A stretch of 64,000 nt of DNA from an uncultured Alphaproteobacteria bacterium. Its GTDB lineage: Bacteria > Pseudomonadota > Alphaproteobacteria > Rs-D84. Shown piece by piece: positions 44,578 through 52,707 of the stretch (the stretch's first letter is position 1; the number at the start of each line of letters is the position of its first letter). The notes beneath the pieces were generated by a model. That model did not search any database, was not told the origin of the DNA, and saw only the letters and a list, made by a program, of their open reading frames with translations. The position numbers and the translations under genes were made by a program. Where the stretch lies: the NCBI GenBank assembly GCA_949878575.1, contig CATLAX010000002.1, positions 129,378-193,377 of the forward strand, given 5' to 3'.

Positions 44578-45801
44578 CTAGCGCAGCCCGAAACAACGCT
44601 CAAACCAATGGCGAATCTCTGTCCGTCTATGACGGCCGGGCACAAACATACAGATAACTCGTGCCAATATTTTTGCAACCGTACGCCGCCACCTGTTATC
44701 ATAAACCATGGCCGATTTTGCCAGCAAACGTTCATATTCCGCCGTTTCTGCATTATCCGGCCGTAAATCCGCGGTGTTGTATTTAAAACCCTCGTCGTCA
44801 AAGAATTTTTTCATCCAACGCGTCACACCGACAATTTGTGGTGCCAGCACCCAGTGCCCCGTGGGTTTGCGTTCCGTACTGCCCCATATCAGGGTAAAAT
44901 CCGCACCGGATGTTTGATTTACAACCTCTTGGGCGATGGCGCTGTCATCTTTTTCATCCGTACTGATTCGTGTATTGCGCTTTATTTGAATAACCCGGCC
45001 GCCAGGTTTCATAAATACGGCCAGATGCAGTGCCGTCCCGGCCAGCCCCGCCAAATGCGTCGCGCCCGCAACACATGAGATTTGTTCCGCCAAAGGCAGC
45101 GTTTCAGGACATACTATCCTGTAACCGTTTTTAGCAAAAATGTTTTGAACAACCTCTTCCCCGTATGTTTTGCGCTTTCCCATGGCCGTGCGGGACATAT
45201 AAATCTTTTTATCACGCCCGGGCCGGCCGGCATTTTTGGCAACAGTCTGCCAAACAGCGCGCTGTTGCGCGGATGTTGTTTTATACAGATTGTACCCTTG
45301 GTCCGGCATATATACATTACGAAAACGTGTCGGTTTGTCCAGAATTACAACATTTTCCTCTGCAATGCCGAACAAGCCCAACATTTCCATTACAAAGCGC
45401 GGCACAGAATTTATTTTCCTTGATGGGACAAAAACAAACTTTGCATTTTTATATTTTTCATCCAAAAAAGGATAAAGGCGATTCATGCCCTCTAATAAAA
45501 AATGCCCGAAATGATGAAACAGGCCAAAGCCGCAATACACGGCATCACAGTCACATTCCACAATATCCCGCCGCCGCGGCTTTGTAATATGACGCGGGAC
45601 AACATCGTCGCCGCGCATGCACCTTGATTCCGGAATATAATTTAAATCGGCATCAAACGCACCAAAACCCTCGTTCATGAAATCCGGGTAAATAACACCA
45701 TGCGGGAAACATTGTATTTTCAAATCACCGGCGATTGTTATTTTGCCGGCATTATGCCTTACCTGTGTGGCGTATTCCGCGGGTGCATATATTTTTACCA
45801 T
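44578..45801 (-). CDS. GT61-family (DUF563) glycosyltransferase
   Basis: 407 residues from the ATG at 45801 (GGGGA 6 nt upstream). HHFGHFLLEGMNRLYPFL near residue 100, YMSRTAMGKRKTYGEE, the LAEQISCVAGATHLAGLAGT segment and FMKPGGRVIQI are the conserved DUF563 blocks, shared with plant xylosyltransferases and bacterial capsule enzymes. It probably adds a sugar, possibly xylose given the UDP-xylose pathway at the left edge, to surface glycan. The link to that distant cluster is inference. Confidence 0.85.
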   Translation of the reverse strand: MVKIYAPAEYATQVRHNAGKITIAGDLKIQCFPHGVIYPDFMNEGFGAFDADLNYIPESRCMRGDDVVPRHITKPRRRDIVECDCDAVYCGFGLFHHFGHFLLEGMNRLYPFLDEKYKNAKFVFVPSRKINSVPRFVMEMLGLFGIAEENVVILDKPTRFRNVYMPDQGYNLYKTTSAQQRAVWQTVAKNAGRPGRDKKIYMSRTAMGKRKTYGEEVVQNIFAKNGYRIVCPETLPLAEQISCVAGATHLAGLAGTALHLAVFMKPGGRVIQIKRNTRISTDEKDDSAIAQEVVNQTSGADFTLIWGSTERKPTGHWVLAPQIVGVTRWMKKFFDDEGFKYNTADLRPDNAETAEYERLLAKSAMVYDNRWRRTVAKILARVICMFVPGRHRRTEIRHWFERCFGLR

Positions 45802-45919
45802 AATCAATCCCCTAATTGTTAATATTTTTATCCCAAAATCTTAATAAAAACAACCCCTATTCCTTGAAAAAAATCATTTTTATCATTATAATATTCATAT
45901 CAAATACAAAGGAGATATT

Positions 45920-46255
45920 ATGTTCGTTGAATATTTGGCACTGTTTTTGGTTTTCATGCTGCTGTGTGCGTTTATATGCGCGGTTATATGCATTCCCGTC
46001 TTTATTGCGAACGCGCGCGGAATCTGCGGCAATCAAAAGACCATTATCATGGTTTTGTCGTGGCTGGGCATATTTTTTGGCGTGACATGGATTGTTGCGC
46101 TGGTTCTGTCACTGGTCTGGCGCGGGGCCGGCGAATGCTACAGTTGCGGATGCCGCCTGGATGAACTGGAAAAACTGTCAAAACTGTACAAGTCCAAGGT
46201 TATATCAAAGGCGGAATATGACAAAATGAAGGCCAAATTAATGGCAGACAAATAA
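45920..46255 (+). CDS. Superinfection-immunity-type membrane protein with SHOCT tail
   Basis: 111 residues; AAAGGAG upstream. Two to three membrane helices (AICAVICIPVFIANARG, then TIIMVLSWLGIFFGVTWIVA), with the ARGICGNQKTI loop typical of the T4 Imm-like superinfection immunity family, a CYSCGC cysteine cluster and a C-terminal SHOCT helix pair (LEKLSKLYKSKVISKAEYD). In phages this domain blocks DNA entry; in many bacterial chromosomes it is a small membrane protein of unknown role. Closed by its own terminator. Confidence 0.75.
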   Translation: MFVEYLALFLVFMLLCAFICAVICIPVFIANARGICGNQKTIIMVLSWLGIFFGVTWIVALVLSLVWRGAGECYSCGCRLDELEKLSKLYKSKVISKAEYDKMKAKLMADK

Positions 46256-46256
46256 A

Positions 46257-46279
46257 AAAGCCCCAAACGGGGCTTTTTT
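46257..46279. terminator. Terminator after the immunity-like gene
   Basis: AAAAAGCCCC/GGGGCTTTTT around AAA. Confidence 0.85.
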
Positions 46280-46283
46280 TATT

Positions 46284-46529
46284 TTAGCGAGAGTTTTGTT
46301 TTTTCTGAGCGATAATTTTTTCACTCTCCTCTTCTTTCGCCTTTTTCTTTTTCAGACGCAGAATCGCATCTAAAAATTTATCAAGAATCGTCGGTCTTTC
46401 AAAACGTGCGTTTTCTTCGGCCTCGGCACGCTTTAACTTTTCGTCAGCGGCCTTTTTTAATTCCTGCTCCATTTTGTCATCATGAAAACGCAGATTTTTA
46501 TCCACCACCACAATTTCGTCTTTGTCCAT
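46284..46529 (-). CDS. Small charged unknown protein
   Basis: 81 residues with AAGGAG before the ATG. Extremely charged (Lys/Glu), predicted as one long helix or coiled coil (MEQELKKAADEKLKRAEAEE). No family recognised. It follows virB11 by 43 bp on the same strand. Confidence 0.6.
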   Translation of the reverse strand: MDKDEIVVVDKNLRFHDDKMEQELKKAADEKLKRAEAEENARFERPTILDKFLDAILRLKKKKAKEEESEKIIAQKKQNSR

Positions 46530-46571
46530 TTTTTGCTCCTTAGTTTTTTTGTTACTTATCCTTTCCGTATG

Positions 46572-47531
46572 TCACACAACCTCTGTCACGGCACGCAGGG
46601 CGCCGTCACGAGACAGTTGCACAACGCGAATCTTTTTCTTCATTTCCGCAATCAAGTCCGTGCGGTTATATGCCGGCTGTGTATGCAGGATACGGTCGGC
46701 GAATGCGGCATATGCGGCCTCGGCACTTTCGGCATGAATTGTCGTATAAAAGTGGTCGTGCCCCGTCCCCAGCATTTCCCACAGCACGGACGCGTTATCG
46801 GTTGATATTTCCCCGCCGATAATTACATCGGGCGTCATACGCACCACCAAATCCAACAGACGCGCATAATTGAAATCGTTGTTTTGTTCCGTACGCGACA
46901 ATACAAAATGCACCCGGTTTAACTGCGGCACGCGTATCTCGCGCGCGTCTTCCACCGTTATGACGCGGCTGTTTTGATCAATCAGCTTCAGCATATGGTT
47001 CAAGAAAGTCGTTTTACCTGTTGCGGTGGCGCCACTGATTAAAATCGGACTGCCGTCGTTTATGGCCTGCATCAGACGATCGTACGGGTCATCGGGACGA
47101 ACGGACTCTCTTGGTTTTACTTTTAGCAGATTTTCCCCCCGTTTCAAGTGATAATTCTCAAAACTGGTATCCGGTGCGTTTCCGCCGCGAATATTCATCG
47201 CCACGCCGCCTGTGACGTCGTTTTCGTCATATTGAACATTCGGACCGGCAATTGCAGAGAATCTGTGATTCCCCGGCAGTGTTGCATAAACAACCGGCAC
47301 GCCATGGGTCGGGTCAAACGGCCGTTCATAAATATTTGCGACGGTATGAATCAGGTCTATCAAATACTGCTTGCTCAGGCTTTCCGCCTTGTACGCCACC
47401 CACGGCACGCGCGCGCCGTGCAGGCGCATCCAAACCTCGCCCGCGTGGTTGATGGCGATTTCTTCAACAAAGCTGGGTTTGTAAAATTCTTCCAGCGGGC
47501 GCAGCAAAGATTCCAAAACAACATTTGGCAT
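46572..47531 (-). CDS. virB11: VirB11-family secretion ATPase
   Basis: 319 residues. N-terminal domain followed by a RecA-like hexameric ATPase with Walker A SGATATGKTTFLNHML, Asp box VITVEDAREIRVPQL, Walker B PDVIIGGEISTDNA and His box YTTIHAESAEAA. VirB11 energises type IV secretion at the inner-membrane face. No other vir/trb gene is nearby; scattered vir loci are typical of Rickettsiales and their relatives. A TrbB/TadA ATPase is the alternative. Confidence 0.85.
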   Translation of the reverse strand: MPNVVLESLLRPLEEFYKPSFVEEIAINHAGEVWMRLHGARVPWVAYKAESLSKQYLIDLIHTVANIYERPFDPTHGVPVVYATLPGNHRFSAIAGPNVQYDENDVTGGVAMNIRGGNAPDTSFENYHLKRGENLLKVKPRESVRPDDPYDRLMQAINDGSPILISGATATGKTTFLNHMLKLIDQNSRVITVEDAREIRVPQLNRVHFVLSRTEQNNDFNYARLLDLVVRMTPDVIIGGEISTDNASVLWEMLGTGHDHFYTTIHAESAEAAYAAFADRILHTQPAYNRTDLIAEMKKKIRVVQLSRDGALRAVTEVV

Positions 47532-47606
47532 GCTTTTATTTTATCATAAATCCACGCTTGAATCAAAAAGCTTTATTTGGTAAAATTCAATAAAAAGAGA
47601 GATACG

Positions 47607-48170
47607 ATGAACAGATTCATGATTTTCGCGATTACATCGGCGGCATTGCTGGCCGGTTGCAACACGGGCAAGGATACGCCGTACAACACAACGGATTTTG
47701 CACAGGGCGGACCTGATGCGCCGCTGTACAACGAAAGAACCAGCGAATTCATGCAGTCTGACAATCAATACGCAAACATTGATTCATACAAGCCCAAAAC
47801 GGCTGAGGAAAAAGAACAGAACAGCAACCGCTGGACAACGGCGCGAATGGAAACCCGCTGGCAGGAATACAAGGGGGCGATGGTGCGCGTTCAGATACTG
47901 CTGGGCAATACGGATATGCGTGAAATGCGCCTGCGCCTGATGCAAAGCGCGGACGGCATGGACATTGACGGTGACGCACGCAGCATTCTGGCAAAGGTTG
48001 CGGATTATGAAATGAAACGCGTATGCGGCCGCAACGCGGACAGCATTGTCATGGTATACGACCGTCCGTCGTTTGACGCCATGCGCCCGACACCATATTA
48101 TGATTACCGTATAGAGGCCGAGGGTGCAACCATGCGCGAATACGGTTTCAGATGCGTTTATGCAAATTAA
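47607..48170 (+). CDS. Lipoprotein of unknown function
   Basis: 187 residues from the ATG at 47607 (AAAGAGAGA upstream). Signal peptide MNRFMIFAITSAA with lipobox LLAGC (modified Cys at residue 18), then a mixed charged domain (EEKEQNSNRWTTARMETRWQ, MVYDRPSFDAMRPTPYYDYR) and single C-terminal Cys. No family recognised. The terminator at 48190 closes it. Confidence 0.75.
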   Translation: MNRFMIFAITSAALLAGCNTGKDTPYNTTDFAQGGPDAPLYNERTSEFMQSDNQYANIDSYKPKTAEEKEQNSNRWTTARMETRWQEYKGAMVRVQILLGNTDMREMRLRLMQSADGMDIDGDARSILAKVADYEMKRVCGRNADSIVMVYDRPSFDAMRPTPYYDYRIEAEGATMREYGFRCVYAN

Positions 48171-48189
48171 AGACTGGACTGGGAACAAA

Positions 48190-48219
48190 AAAAGCGCTAT
48201 GTTAACAGCGCTTTTTTAA
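48190..48219 (+). terminator. Terminator after the lipoprotein gene
   Basis: AAAAAGCGCT/AGCGCTTTTT hairpin with T-run. Confidence 0.85.
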
Positions 48220-48241
48220 TAAACAACAAAAAGGGGAAAAC

Positions 48242-48571
48242 ATGAAAAAATTTATGTCTGCGGCCGCAATGTGCGGTGCCTTGATGCTGGGCGGATGCGA
48301 CAGCAACGCCGGCGCCCAGAATGGCGACACGGTTGTAATTGATTTTGCGGGTTTCTTGGGCGAAGAACAGTTTGAAGGCGGCACGGCCACAGGTTTCCCG
48401 TTAAAGCTGGGCAGCGGCCAGTTCGTACCGGGCTTTGAAGAACAGGTTGTCGGAATGGAGAAAGGCGAAACACGCGACATCAAAATCACATTCCCGCAGG
48501 ACTATGTTCCGCAGCTGGCCGGCAAGGACGTTGTGTTCAAGGTCACCGTTCAGGATATTATCAAAGAATAA
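48242..48571 (+). CDS. FKBP-type peptidyl-prolyl isomerase, lipoprotein
   Basis: 109 residues; AAGGGG upstream. Signal peptide with lipobox LGGC (Cys at 19), then a minimal FKBP domain (GDTVVIDFAGFLGEEQFEGG, FPLKLGSGQFVPGFEEQVVG, MEKGETRDIKITFPQDY). It resembles the PPIase module of trigger factor and should speed proline isomerisation in periplasmic or outer-membrane proteins. Most active-site aromatic positions appear present. Very compact, no dimerisation segment. Confidence 0.88.
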   Translation: MKKFMSAAAMCGALMLGGCDSNAGAQNGDTVVIDFAGFLGEEQFEGGTATGFPLKLGSGQFVPGFEEQVVGMEKGETRDIKITFPQDYVPQLAGKDVVFKVTVQDIIKE

Positions 48572-48585
48572 TACAATGACACAAA

Positions 48586-48612
48586 AACCGCCCATGGGCG
48601 GTTTTTTTATGC
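48586..48612 (+). terminator. Terminator after the FKBP gene
   Basis: AAAACCGCCC/GGGCGGTTTT with T-run. Confidence 0.85.
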
Positions 48613-48660
48613 ACAAAATCCCATGCGGCCATAACAATTACGCTTATTGCCCGGCAATAA

Positions 48661-48690
48661 ACAATCCCCGCCACGGCGGGGATTGTTTAT
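48661..48690 (-). terminator. parC terminator
   Basis: AACAATCCCCGCC/GGCGGGGATTGTT hairpin at the parC 3' end; near-perfect 13-bp stem. Confidence 0.8.
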
Positions 48691-50918
48691 TTTCCAAATT
48701 TTCCACTGCGCGGGAATCCGACCGGCACCGTGCGGCCCTGGGATGCGCGGCGGCCAACCCACGGCGCGACATCGTCCAACCGGGTCGTTCCGCGCCCCGT
48801 CGTCCAACCAAATCCGTCCGCCGCATTATAGAACATTACGTCCAGGACATATGTCCGCTCGGCATTGTATTTCTGTAAAATCACACCCTTGCCACGTGAC
48901 ATTGTCGGAATTTCCGCGGTCTGGAATATCAACAGTTTGTCATTGCTGCCCGATATTGCGATTGTGTCGCCGGTAACCGGCACGCACATAATCGCCGGAT
49001 TTTTGTCATCCGTATTCATTATCTGTTTGCCGGTGCGCGTCTGGGCCAGACAGTTTTCACCCGCAACAATAAATCCCGTGCCATGACGCCCGACCAGCAG
49101 ATATTTCGCCGCCATGTCCAGAACAAATGCGCGAACAATATCCTCGTCCGCGGCAATGTCCGCCATCATTCGCACGGATTCGCCAAACCCGCGGGCGGAC
49201 GGCAAATCACGCGCCAGCAGCGTGAACATTTTCCCGCGTGATGTAAACAGATTGATTTTATCCGTTGACATCGCATGGAACGCGGTCTGCAATTCGTCGC
49301 CTTCCTTAAACTTTAAATCCAGCGAGTTCAAATCCAGATGTCCCTTGGCCGCGCGAATCCATCCCATTGTGGACAGTATGACGGTCAAAGGCTCTTTTTC
49401 AATAAACTCTTCCGCATTTACAACAATTTCTTCGGTCTGTTCCGCCCATGTCGTGCGGCGGCGTCCCAGTACGGTCTTTTTGTCATACGCCTTTTTAATA
49501 TCGGCGAACCAGGCCTTTATCTGGGCGTTTTGCAAATCCTCTGACCCCATTAAAGCCATCAGCTGTTCCTGTTCGGCGCGCAGTGCGGCGTCTTCGCGGC
49601 GAATTTCCATTTCTTCCAGTTTGCGCAACGCACGCAGACGGGTGTTCAAAATCGCCTCTACCTGAACCTCTGTTAACTTAAATTCTGCAATCAACGCAGC
49701 CTTGGCGTCATCTTCTGTCCGGATGATTTCAATCACCCTGTCCAGATTCAAATAAACTATTAACAACCCGTCCAGAATTTCCAACCGCCGCGCAATATTG
49801 CCCAGCCGCCATGCGGTACGCCGGCGCAGAACATTTTTCTGGTGCGCGATAAATTCACGCAGCACGTCGCCAATACCCATTACACGCGGCGCGCCGTTTG
49901 AATCAATAACGTTGAAATTCATATTGAACCGCGATTCCAAATCAGTCATCGCAAACAGATGCGCCATCATTTTATCCAGCGGCACATTACGGCTTTTGGG
50001 TGTGATGACAATGCGCACATCCGTTGTGGATTCATCCGTAATGTCATCCACCAGCGGCAGTTTTTTCGCATCAATCAGCGCGGCAATCTGTTCAACCAGT
50101 TTGGATTTCACAATTCCGTACGGAATTTCCGTAATCACCGCCTGTTGCGCGCCGCGTTCCAGTTCCTCTATATTCCAGCGCGCACGCACGCGAAACGCGC
50201 CGCGGCCCGTTTCATAATTCTTTACAATGGTGTCAAAATTATCAATCAGCACACCGCCTGTCGGGAAATCCGGCCCGACCATTTTTTTCATAATCTGCGC
50301 TGTTGTGGCATCGGGCCTGTCCACCACCAGGGTTAATGCATCGCACACCTCTGCCACGTTGTGGGTCGGAATATTTGTCGCCATACCGACCGCAATGCCC
50401 ATTCCGCCGTTGGCCAGCAAATTCGGAAACGCCCCCGGCATGACGGTCGGTTCAACGGTTGTGCCGTCAAAATTCGGCATCATGTCAACGCTGTCTTCGT
50501 CCAGGCCGTCCATAATCATCATGGCGGCATCCGTCATTTTGGATTCCGTATAACGGTACGCCGCCTGGGGGTCGCCGTCAATATTGCCAAAATTACCCTG
50601 GCCGTCTATTAATGGATAACGCACGGAAAAATCCTGGGCCAGGCGAACCATTGCGTCATACACGGAACTGTCGCCGTGGGGGTGATAATGACCCAAAACG
50701 TCACCGACAACGGTCGCACATTTGCGAAATGCGGCCGCAGGCGACAATTTCTGGCGCAGCATGGAATACAGTATGCGGCGATGCACGGGTTTTAAACCGT
50801 CGCGTACATCGGGCAACGCACGTGAAACAATCGTGCTGACCGCATAGGACAAATAACGTTCCGACAGGGCGTCCGCCAGCTGTTGTGAATCAATATTTTC
50901 AATAATTTTGTTACTCAT
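48687..50918 (-). CDS. parC: DNA topoisomerase IV subunit A
   Basis: 743 residues from the ATG at 50918, giving [20 protein letters not shown]. Winged-helix region [19 protein letters not shown], catalytic tyrosine in AAYRYTESK near 120, tower domain with ATNIPTHNV, long coiled coil, and C-terminal beta-pinwheel. Absence of the GyrA box (QRRGGKG) favours ParC over GyrA. It passes DNA duplexes to decatenate daughter chromosomes with ParE, which is not in the window. A structured RNA cluster lies head to head with its start. Confidence 0.93.
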   Translation of the reverse strand: MSNKIIENIDSQQLADALSERYLSYAVSTIVSRALPDVRDGLKPVHRRILYSMLRQKLSPAAAFRKCATVVGDVLGHYHPHGDSSVYDAMVRLAQDFSVRYPLIDGQGNFGNIDGDPQAAYRYTESKMTDAAMMIMDGLDEDSVDMMPNFDGTTVEPTVMPGAFPNLLANGGMGIAVGMATNIPTHNVAEVCDALTLVVDRPDATTAQIMKKMVGPDFPTGGVLIDNFDTIVKNYETGRGAFRVRARWNIEELERGAQQAVITEIPYGIVKSKLVEQIAALIDAKKLPLVDDITDESTTDVRIVITPKSRNVPLDKMMAHLFAMTDLESRFNMNFNVIDSNGAPRVMGIGDVLREFIAHQKNVLRRRTAWRLGNIARRLEILDGLLIVYLNLDRVIEIIRTEDDAKAALIAEFKLTEVQVEAILNTRLRALRKLEEMEIRREDAALRAEQEQLMALMGSEDLQNAQIKAWFADIKKAYDKKTVLGRRRTTWAEQTEEIVVNAEEFIEKEPLTVILSTMGWIRAAKGHLDLNSLDLKFKEGDELQTAFHAMSTDKINLFTSRGKMFTLLARDLPSARGFGESVRMMADIAADEDIVRAFVLDMAAKYLLVGRHGTGFIVAGENCLAQTRTGKQIMNTDDKNPAIMCVPVTGDTIAISGSNDKLLIFQTAEIPTMSRGKGVILQKYNAERTYVLDVMFYNAADGFGWTTGRGTTRLDDVAPWVGRRASQGRTVPVGFPRSGKFGK

Positions 50919-51000
50919 GATGTATGAAAATCTAGAACATTTGAAAAAAAATAACAACAGTTTTTTATTGTCCCAACAACAGTATTATATAATAATGTAT

Positions 51001-51090
51001 TCGGTTGGAGGCCCGTGAATATATTGAATAGTCGGGTCAATTATACGATTGTGATTAACCTCCAACCACCATGTTTATTACGTTTTTTAT
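51001..51090 (+). ncRNA. Structured RNA family 1, copy B (minimal)
   Basis: Only the core is kept: GGTTGGAGG (51003-51011) pairs with CCTCCAACC (51059-51067), enclosing P5 CCCG/CGGG (51012-51036) around the conserved TGAATATATTGAATA loop. A TATAAT box at 50988-50993 lies just upstream, but no clear -35. The P1 and P4 5' strands and the terminator hairpin are missing, though a T-run follows. Confidence 0.55.
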
Positions 51091-51119
51091 TTTACATTCT
51101 GCATTTTATAATATATAAT
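51091..51119 (+). promoter_or_regulatory. Promoter of structured RNA copy C
   Basis: TTTACA at 51091-51096, 17-nt spacer, perfect TATAAT at 51114-51119. Confidence 0.75.
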
Positions 51120-51125
51120 TCGTTT

Positions 51126-51296
51126 GTGGCAGTGTAAATACTACCATGGGGTTTCATATCCCCCAATCTAGCGCCTGAGTGGGCGAAACCACTCCAACAG
51201 TCATGTTGGAGGGTGGTGAATATATTGAATAAGCCACACTATGCTAGATTGTAGTTATGAACCTCCAACCACTTTTATAGTGGTTTTTATTTTTGA
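51126..51296 (+). ncRNA. Structured RNA family 1, copy C
   Basis: P1 GGGG/CCCC with loop TTTCATAT (51148-51163); P2 AATCTAGC (51165-51172) with GCTAGATT (51243-51250); P4 CTCCAAC/GTTGGAG (51192-51211); P5 GTGG/CCAC around TGAATATATTGAATA (51213-51237); competing CCTCCAACC at 51262-51270; terminator AACCAC/GTGGTT (51267-51285) followed by TTTATTTTT. It ends before copy D rather than a gene, so it may also act as a free sRNA. Confidence 0.75.
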
Positions 51297-51297
51297 T

Positions 51298-51326
51298 TTT
51301 ATACTTTTTTATGTTAAACTTATAAA
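51298..51326 (+). promoter_or_regulatory. Promoter of structured RNA copy D
   Basis: TTTATA, 17-nt spacer and TATAAA; weaker than the other copies. Confidence 0.5.
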
Positions 51327-51328
51327 TA

Positions 51329-51510
51329 GCATCAGAATTTTCTGATGCCGGAGTGTCATAACTCCTGAATCTAGCGTCCTTCACAAGGATGAACAAATCT
51401 CCAGCCTGCCTGGTTGGAGGGCCCGTAAATATGTTGAATAGCGGCACTATACTAGATTATAGTTATGAACCTCCAACCACTTGAAATAATTCCAGTGGTT
51501 TTTGTTTTTT
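51329..51510 (+). ncRNA. Structured RNA family 1, copy D
   Basis: 5' hairpin GCATCAGAA/TTCTGATGC; P1 GGAG/CTCC with loop TGTCATAA (51350-51365); P2 AATCTAG/CTAGATT (51368-51374 with 51452-51458); P4 CTCCAGCC/GGTTGGAG with one G-U pair (51399-51419); P5 CCG/CGG around TAAATATGTTGAATA (51423-51444); competing CCTCCAACC (51470-51478); terminator AACCAC/GTGGTT with a long T-run. The next gene begins at 51530. Confidence 0.75.
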
Positions 51511-51529
51511 ATAAACAGGGGGCCACATT

Positions 51530-51808
51530 ATGCAGAAAAAGAAAAACGATAAAAACGCAATTCCGCAAATGCCGGAAATGCCCGTGCCGAACATTCCGCC
51601 CATCCCGCACAGCGAATATCCGTCGCCATTGATTAACAAGCTGTGCACTTTTTACAACCGTTATCCGGATTATGAAACCAGCATCATTGACATTTCCGTG
51701 TTGGCGCGGCTGGCCCATACGGAATTAAACAAATTTATATCGCGCCCGCATAAAAAGGTCACACAAATATACTTTGACAAAGACCCAACGGAACATTGGA
51801 CGGTATAA
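51530..51808 (+). CDS. Small unknown protein behind the RNA cluster
   Basis: 92 residues; GGGGGCC 7 nt before the ATG. A proline-rich N-terminus (MPEMPVPNIPPIPHSEYPSP) precedes a small helical domain (SIIDISVLARLAHTELNKFI). No family recognised, no signal peptide. It is the first gene after structured RNA copies B-D, 20 bp beyond the copy D terminator, so it is the presumed regulated gene. Confidence 0.6.
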   Translation: MQKKKNDKNAIPQMPEMPVPNIPPIPHSEYPSPLINKLCTFYNRYPDYETSIIDISVLARLAHTELNKFISRPHKKVTQIYFDKDPTEHWTV

Positions 51809-51810
51809 AA

Positions 51811-51840
51811 AAGCCGCGGAATATTCCGCGGCATGTTTTT
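51811..51840 (+). terminator. Terminator after the 92-residue gene
   Basis: GCCGCGGAATATTCCGCGGC palindromic hairpin with A- and T-rich flanks; usable from both strands. Confidence 0.75.
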
Positions 51841-51852
51841 TAACCGTCACGC

Positions 51853-52182
51853 TTAACGAGTGCGGCCCGTATCCAGCGACTGCAACCGGTTCCATACACC
51901 GTGCAGCTGCTCTATTTTTTTGCACAAAACCTGTTTGTCGCCCAAATACGGATCATAAAACGATGTCGCCACCAAATGCCGACGACGAATGGTCTGGCTT
52001 TCCGTAATGTTCTGTAATTTCTGCGTCAAATACAGTTCCAGTTTGGAACCGGATATGGCGCGTTCCGACATTCCGGTCAATTTATCAACCCAGAATGCGT
52101 ATTCCTTAATCAATGCACGACGACCCGATATTTTTATCATCGCATTACGAAACCGCAATTTTAATTCCACTATCTTTGTCAT
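51853..52182 (-). CDS. Small basic unknown protein
   Basis: 109 residues from the ATG at 52182 (AGGGGG 8 nt upstream; an ATG two codons earlier is possible). Basic and helical, with RFRNAMIKISGRRALIKEYA and RAISGSKLELYLTQKLQNIT. No family recognised and no membrane segment. Confidence 0.6.
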   Translation of the reverse strand: MTKIVELKLRFRNAMIKISGRRALIKEYAFWVDKLTGMSERAISGSKLELYLTQKLQNITESQTIRRRHLVATSFYDPYLGDKQVLCKKIEQLHGVWNRLQSLDTGRTR

Positions 52183-52260
52183 TACCATACCCCCTATATT
52201 TTTGTCGCACAATATTAGTACAAAAATTCGGAAAGTCAATAGAGGTATAAAAATAAAAAA

Positions 52261-52286
52261 ATATCCCGCACGTGGCGGGATATTTA
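52261..52286 (-). terminator. rpsU terminator
   Basis: ATATCCCGC/GCGGGATAT hairpin with A/T-rich flanks after the rpsU stop. Confidence 0.75.
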
Positions 52287-52293
52287 TTTTTTA

Positions 52294-52500
52294 TTAGAAG
52301 CCAAAGACCATTCTTTGTTTTGACTGGCGCTTTTTTTCATTACGGACAGCCTCTTCCTTCAAACGCTTGCGCTTTGTGGTCGGTTTTTCATAACGCTGGC
52401 GTTCTTTCATTTCGCGGTACAGGCCCTCTTTCTGAGATTTACGTTTTGCAACGCGCAACGCCTGTTCAACGTTATTGTCGCGAACCAGAACTTTTACCAT
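52294..52500 (-). CDS. rpsU: 30S ribosomal protein S21
   Basis: 68 residues from the ATG at 52500: [20 protein letters not shown] followed by the typical basic C-terminal helices ([20 protein letters not shown]). S21 binds near the 16S 3' end and aids initiation. A GGGGGTG lies about 10 nt upstream. It is 42 bp downstream of tRNA-Ala. Confidence 0.96.
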   Translation of the reverse strand: MVKVLVRDNNVEQALRVAKRKSQKEGLYREMKERQRYEKPTTKRKRLKEEAVRNEKKRQSKQRMVFGF

Positions 52501-52541
52501 ACTATATTCACCCCCTTTGCGGCGTTTGTCTTTTGTTATCT

Positions 52542-52617
52542 TGGTGGAGCCAATCAGACTCGAACTGACGACCCCCTGCTTGCAAAGCAGGTGCTCTACC
52601 AACTGAGCTATGACCCC
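52542..52617 (-). tRNA. tRNA-Ala (TGC)
   Basis: 76 nt; acceptor GGGGTCA/TGGCTCC with G-U pairs at 3 and 5, anticodon stem CCTGC/GCAGG with loop TTTGCAA, A73 and encoded CCA. Confidence 0.96.
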
Positions 52618-52672
52618 AATGCGGACTTGATTCTATACATTTATACCACTCTTGTCAATAAAATCTTTGGAC

Positions 52673-52701
52673 TGGACAGATTTTATTTGCCCGCCTATAA
52701 T
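52673..52701 (+). promoter_or_regulatory. Promoter giving a leaderless ABC-exporter mRNA
   Basis: TGGACA at 52673-52678, 17-nt spacer and perfect TATAAT at 52696-52701. Transcription is predicted at 52707-52708, the A of the ATG, and no Shine-Dalgarno exists between the -10 box and the start. Confidence 0.65.
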
Positions 52702-52707
52702 CCCGGC

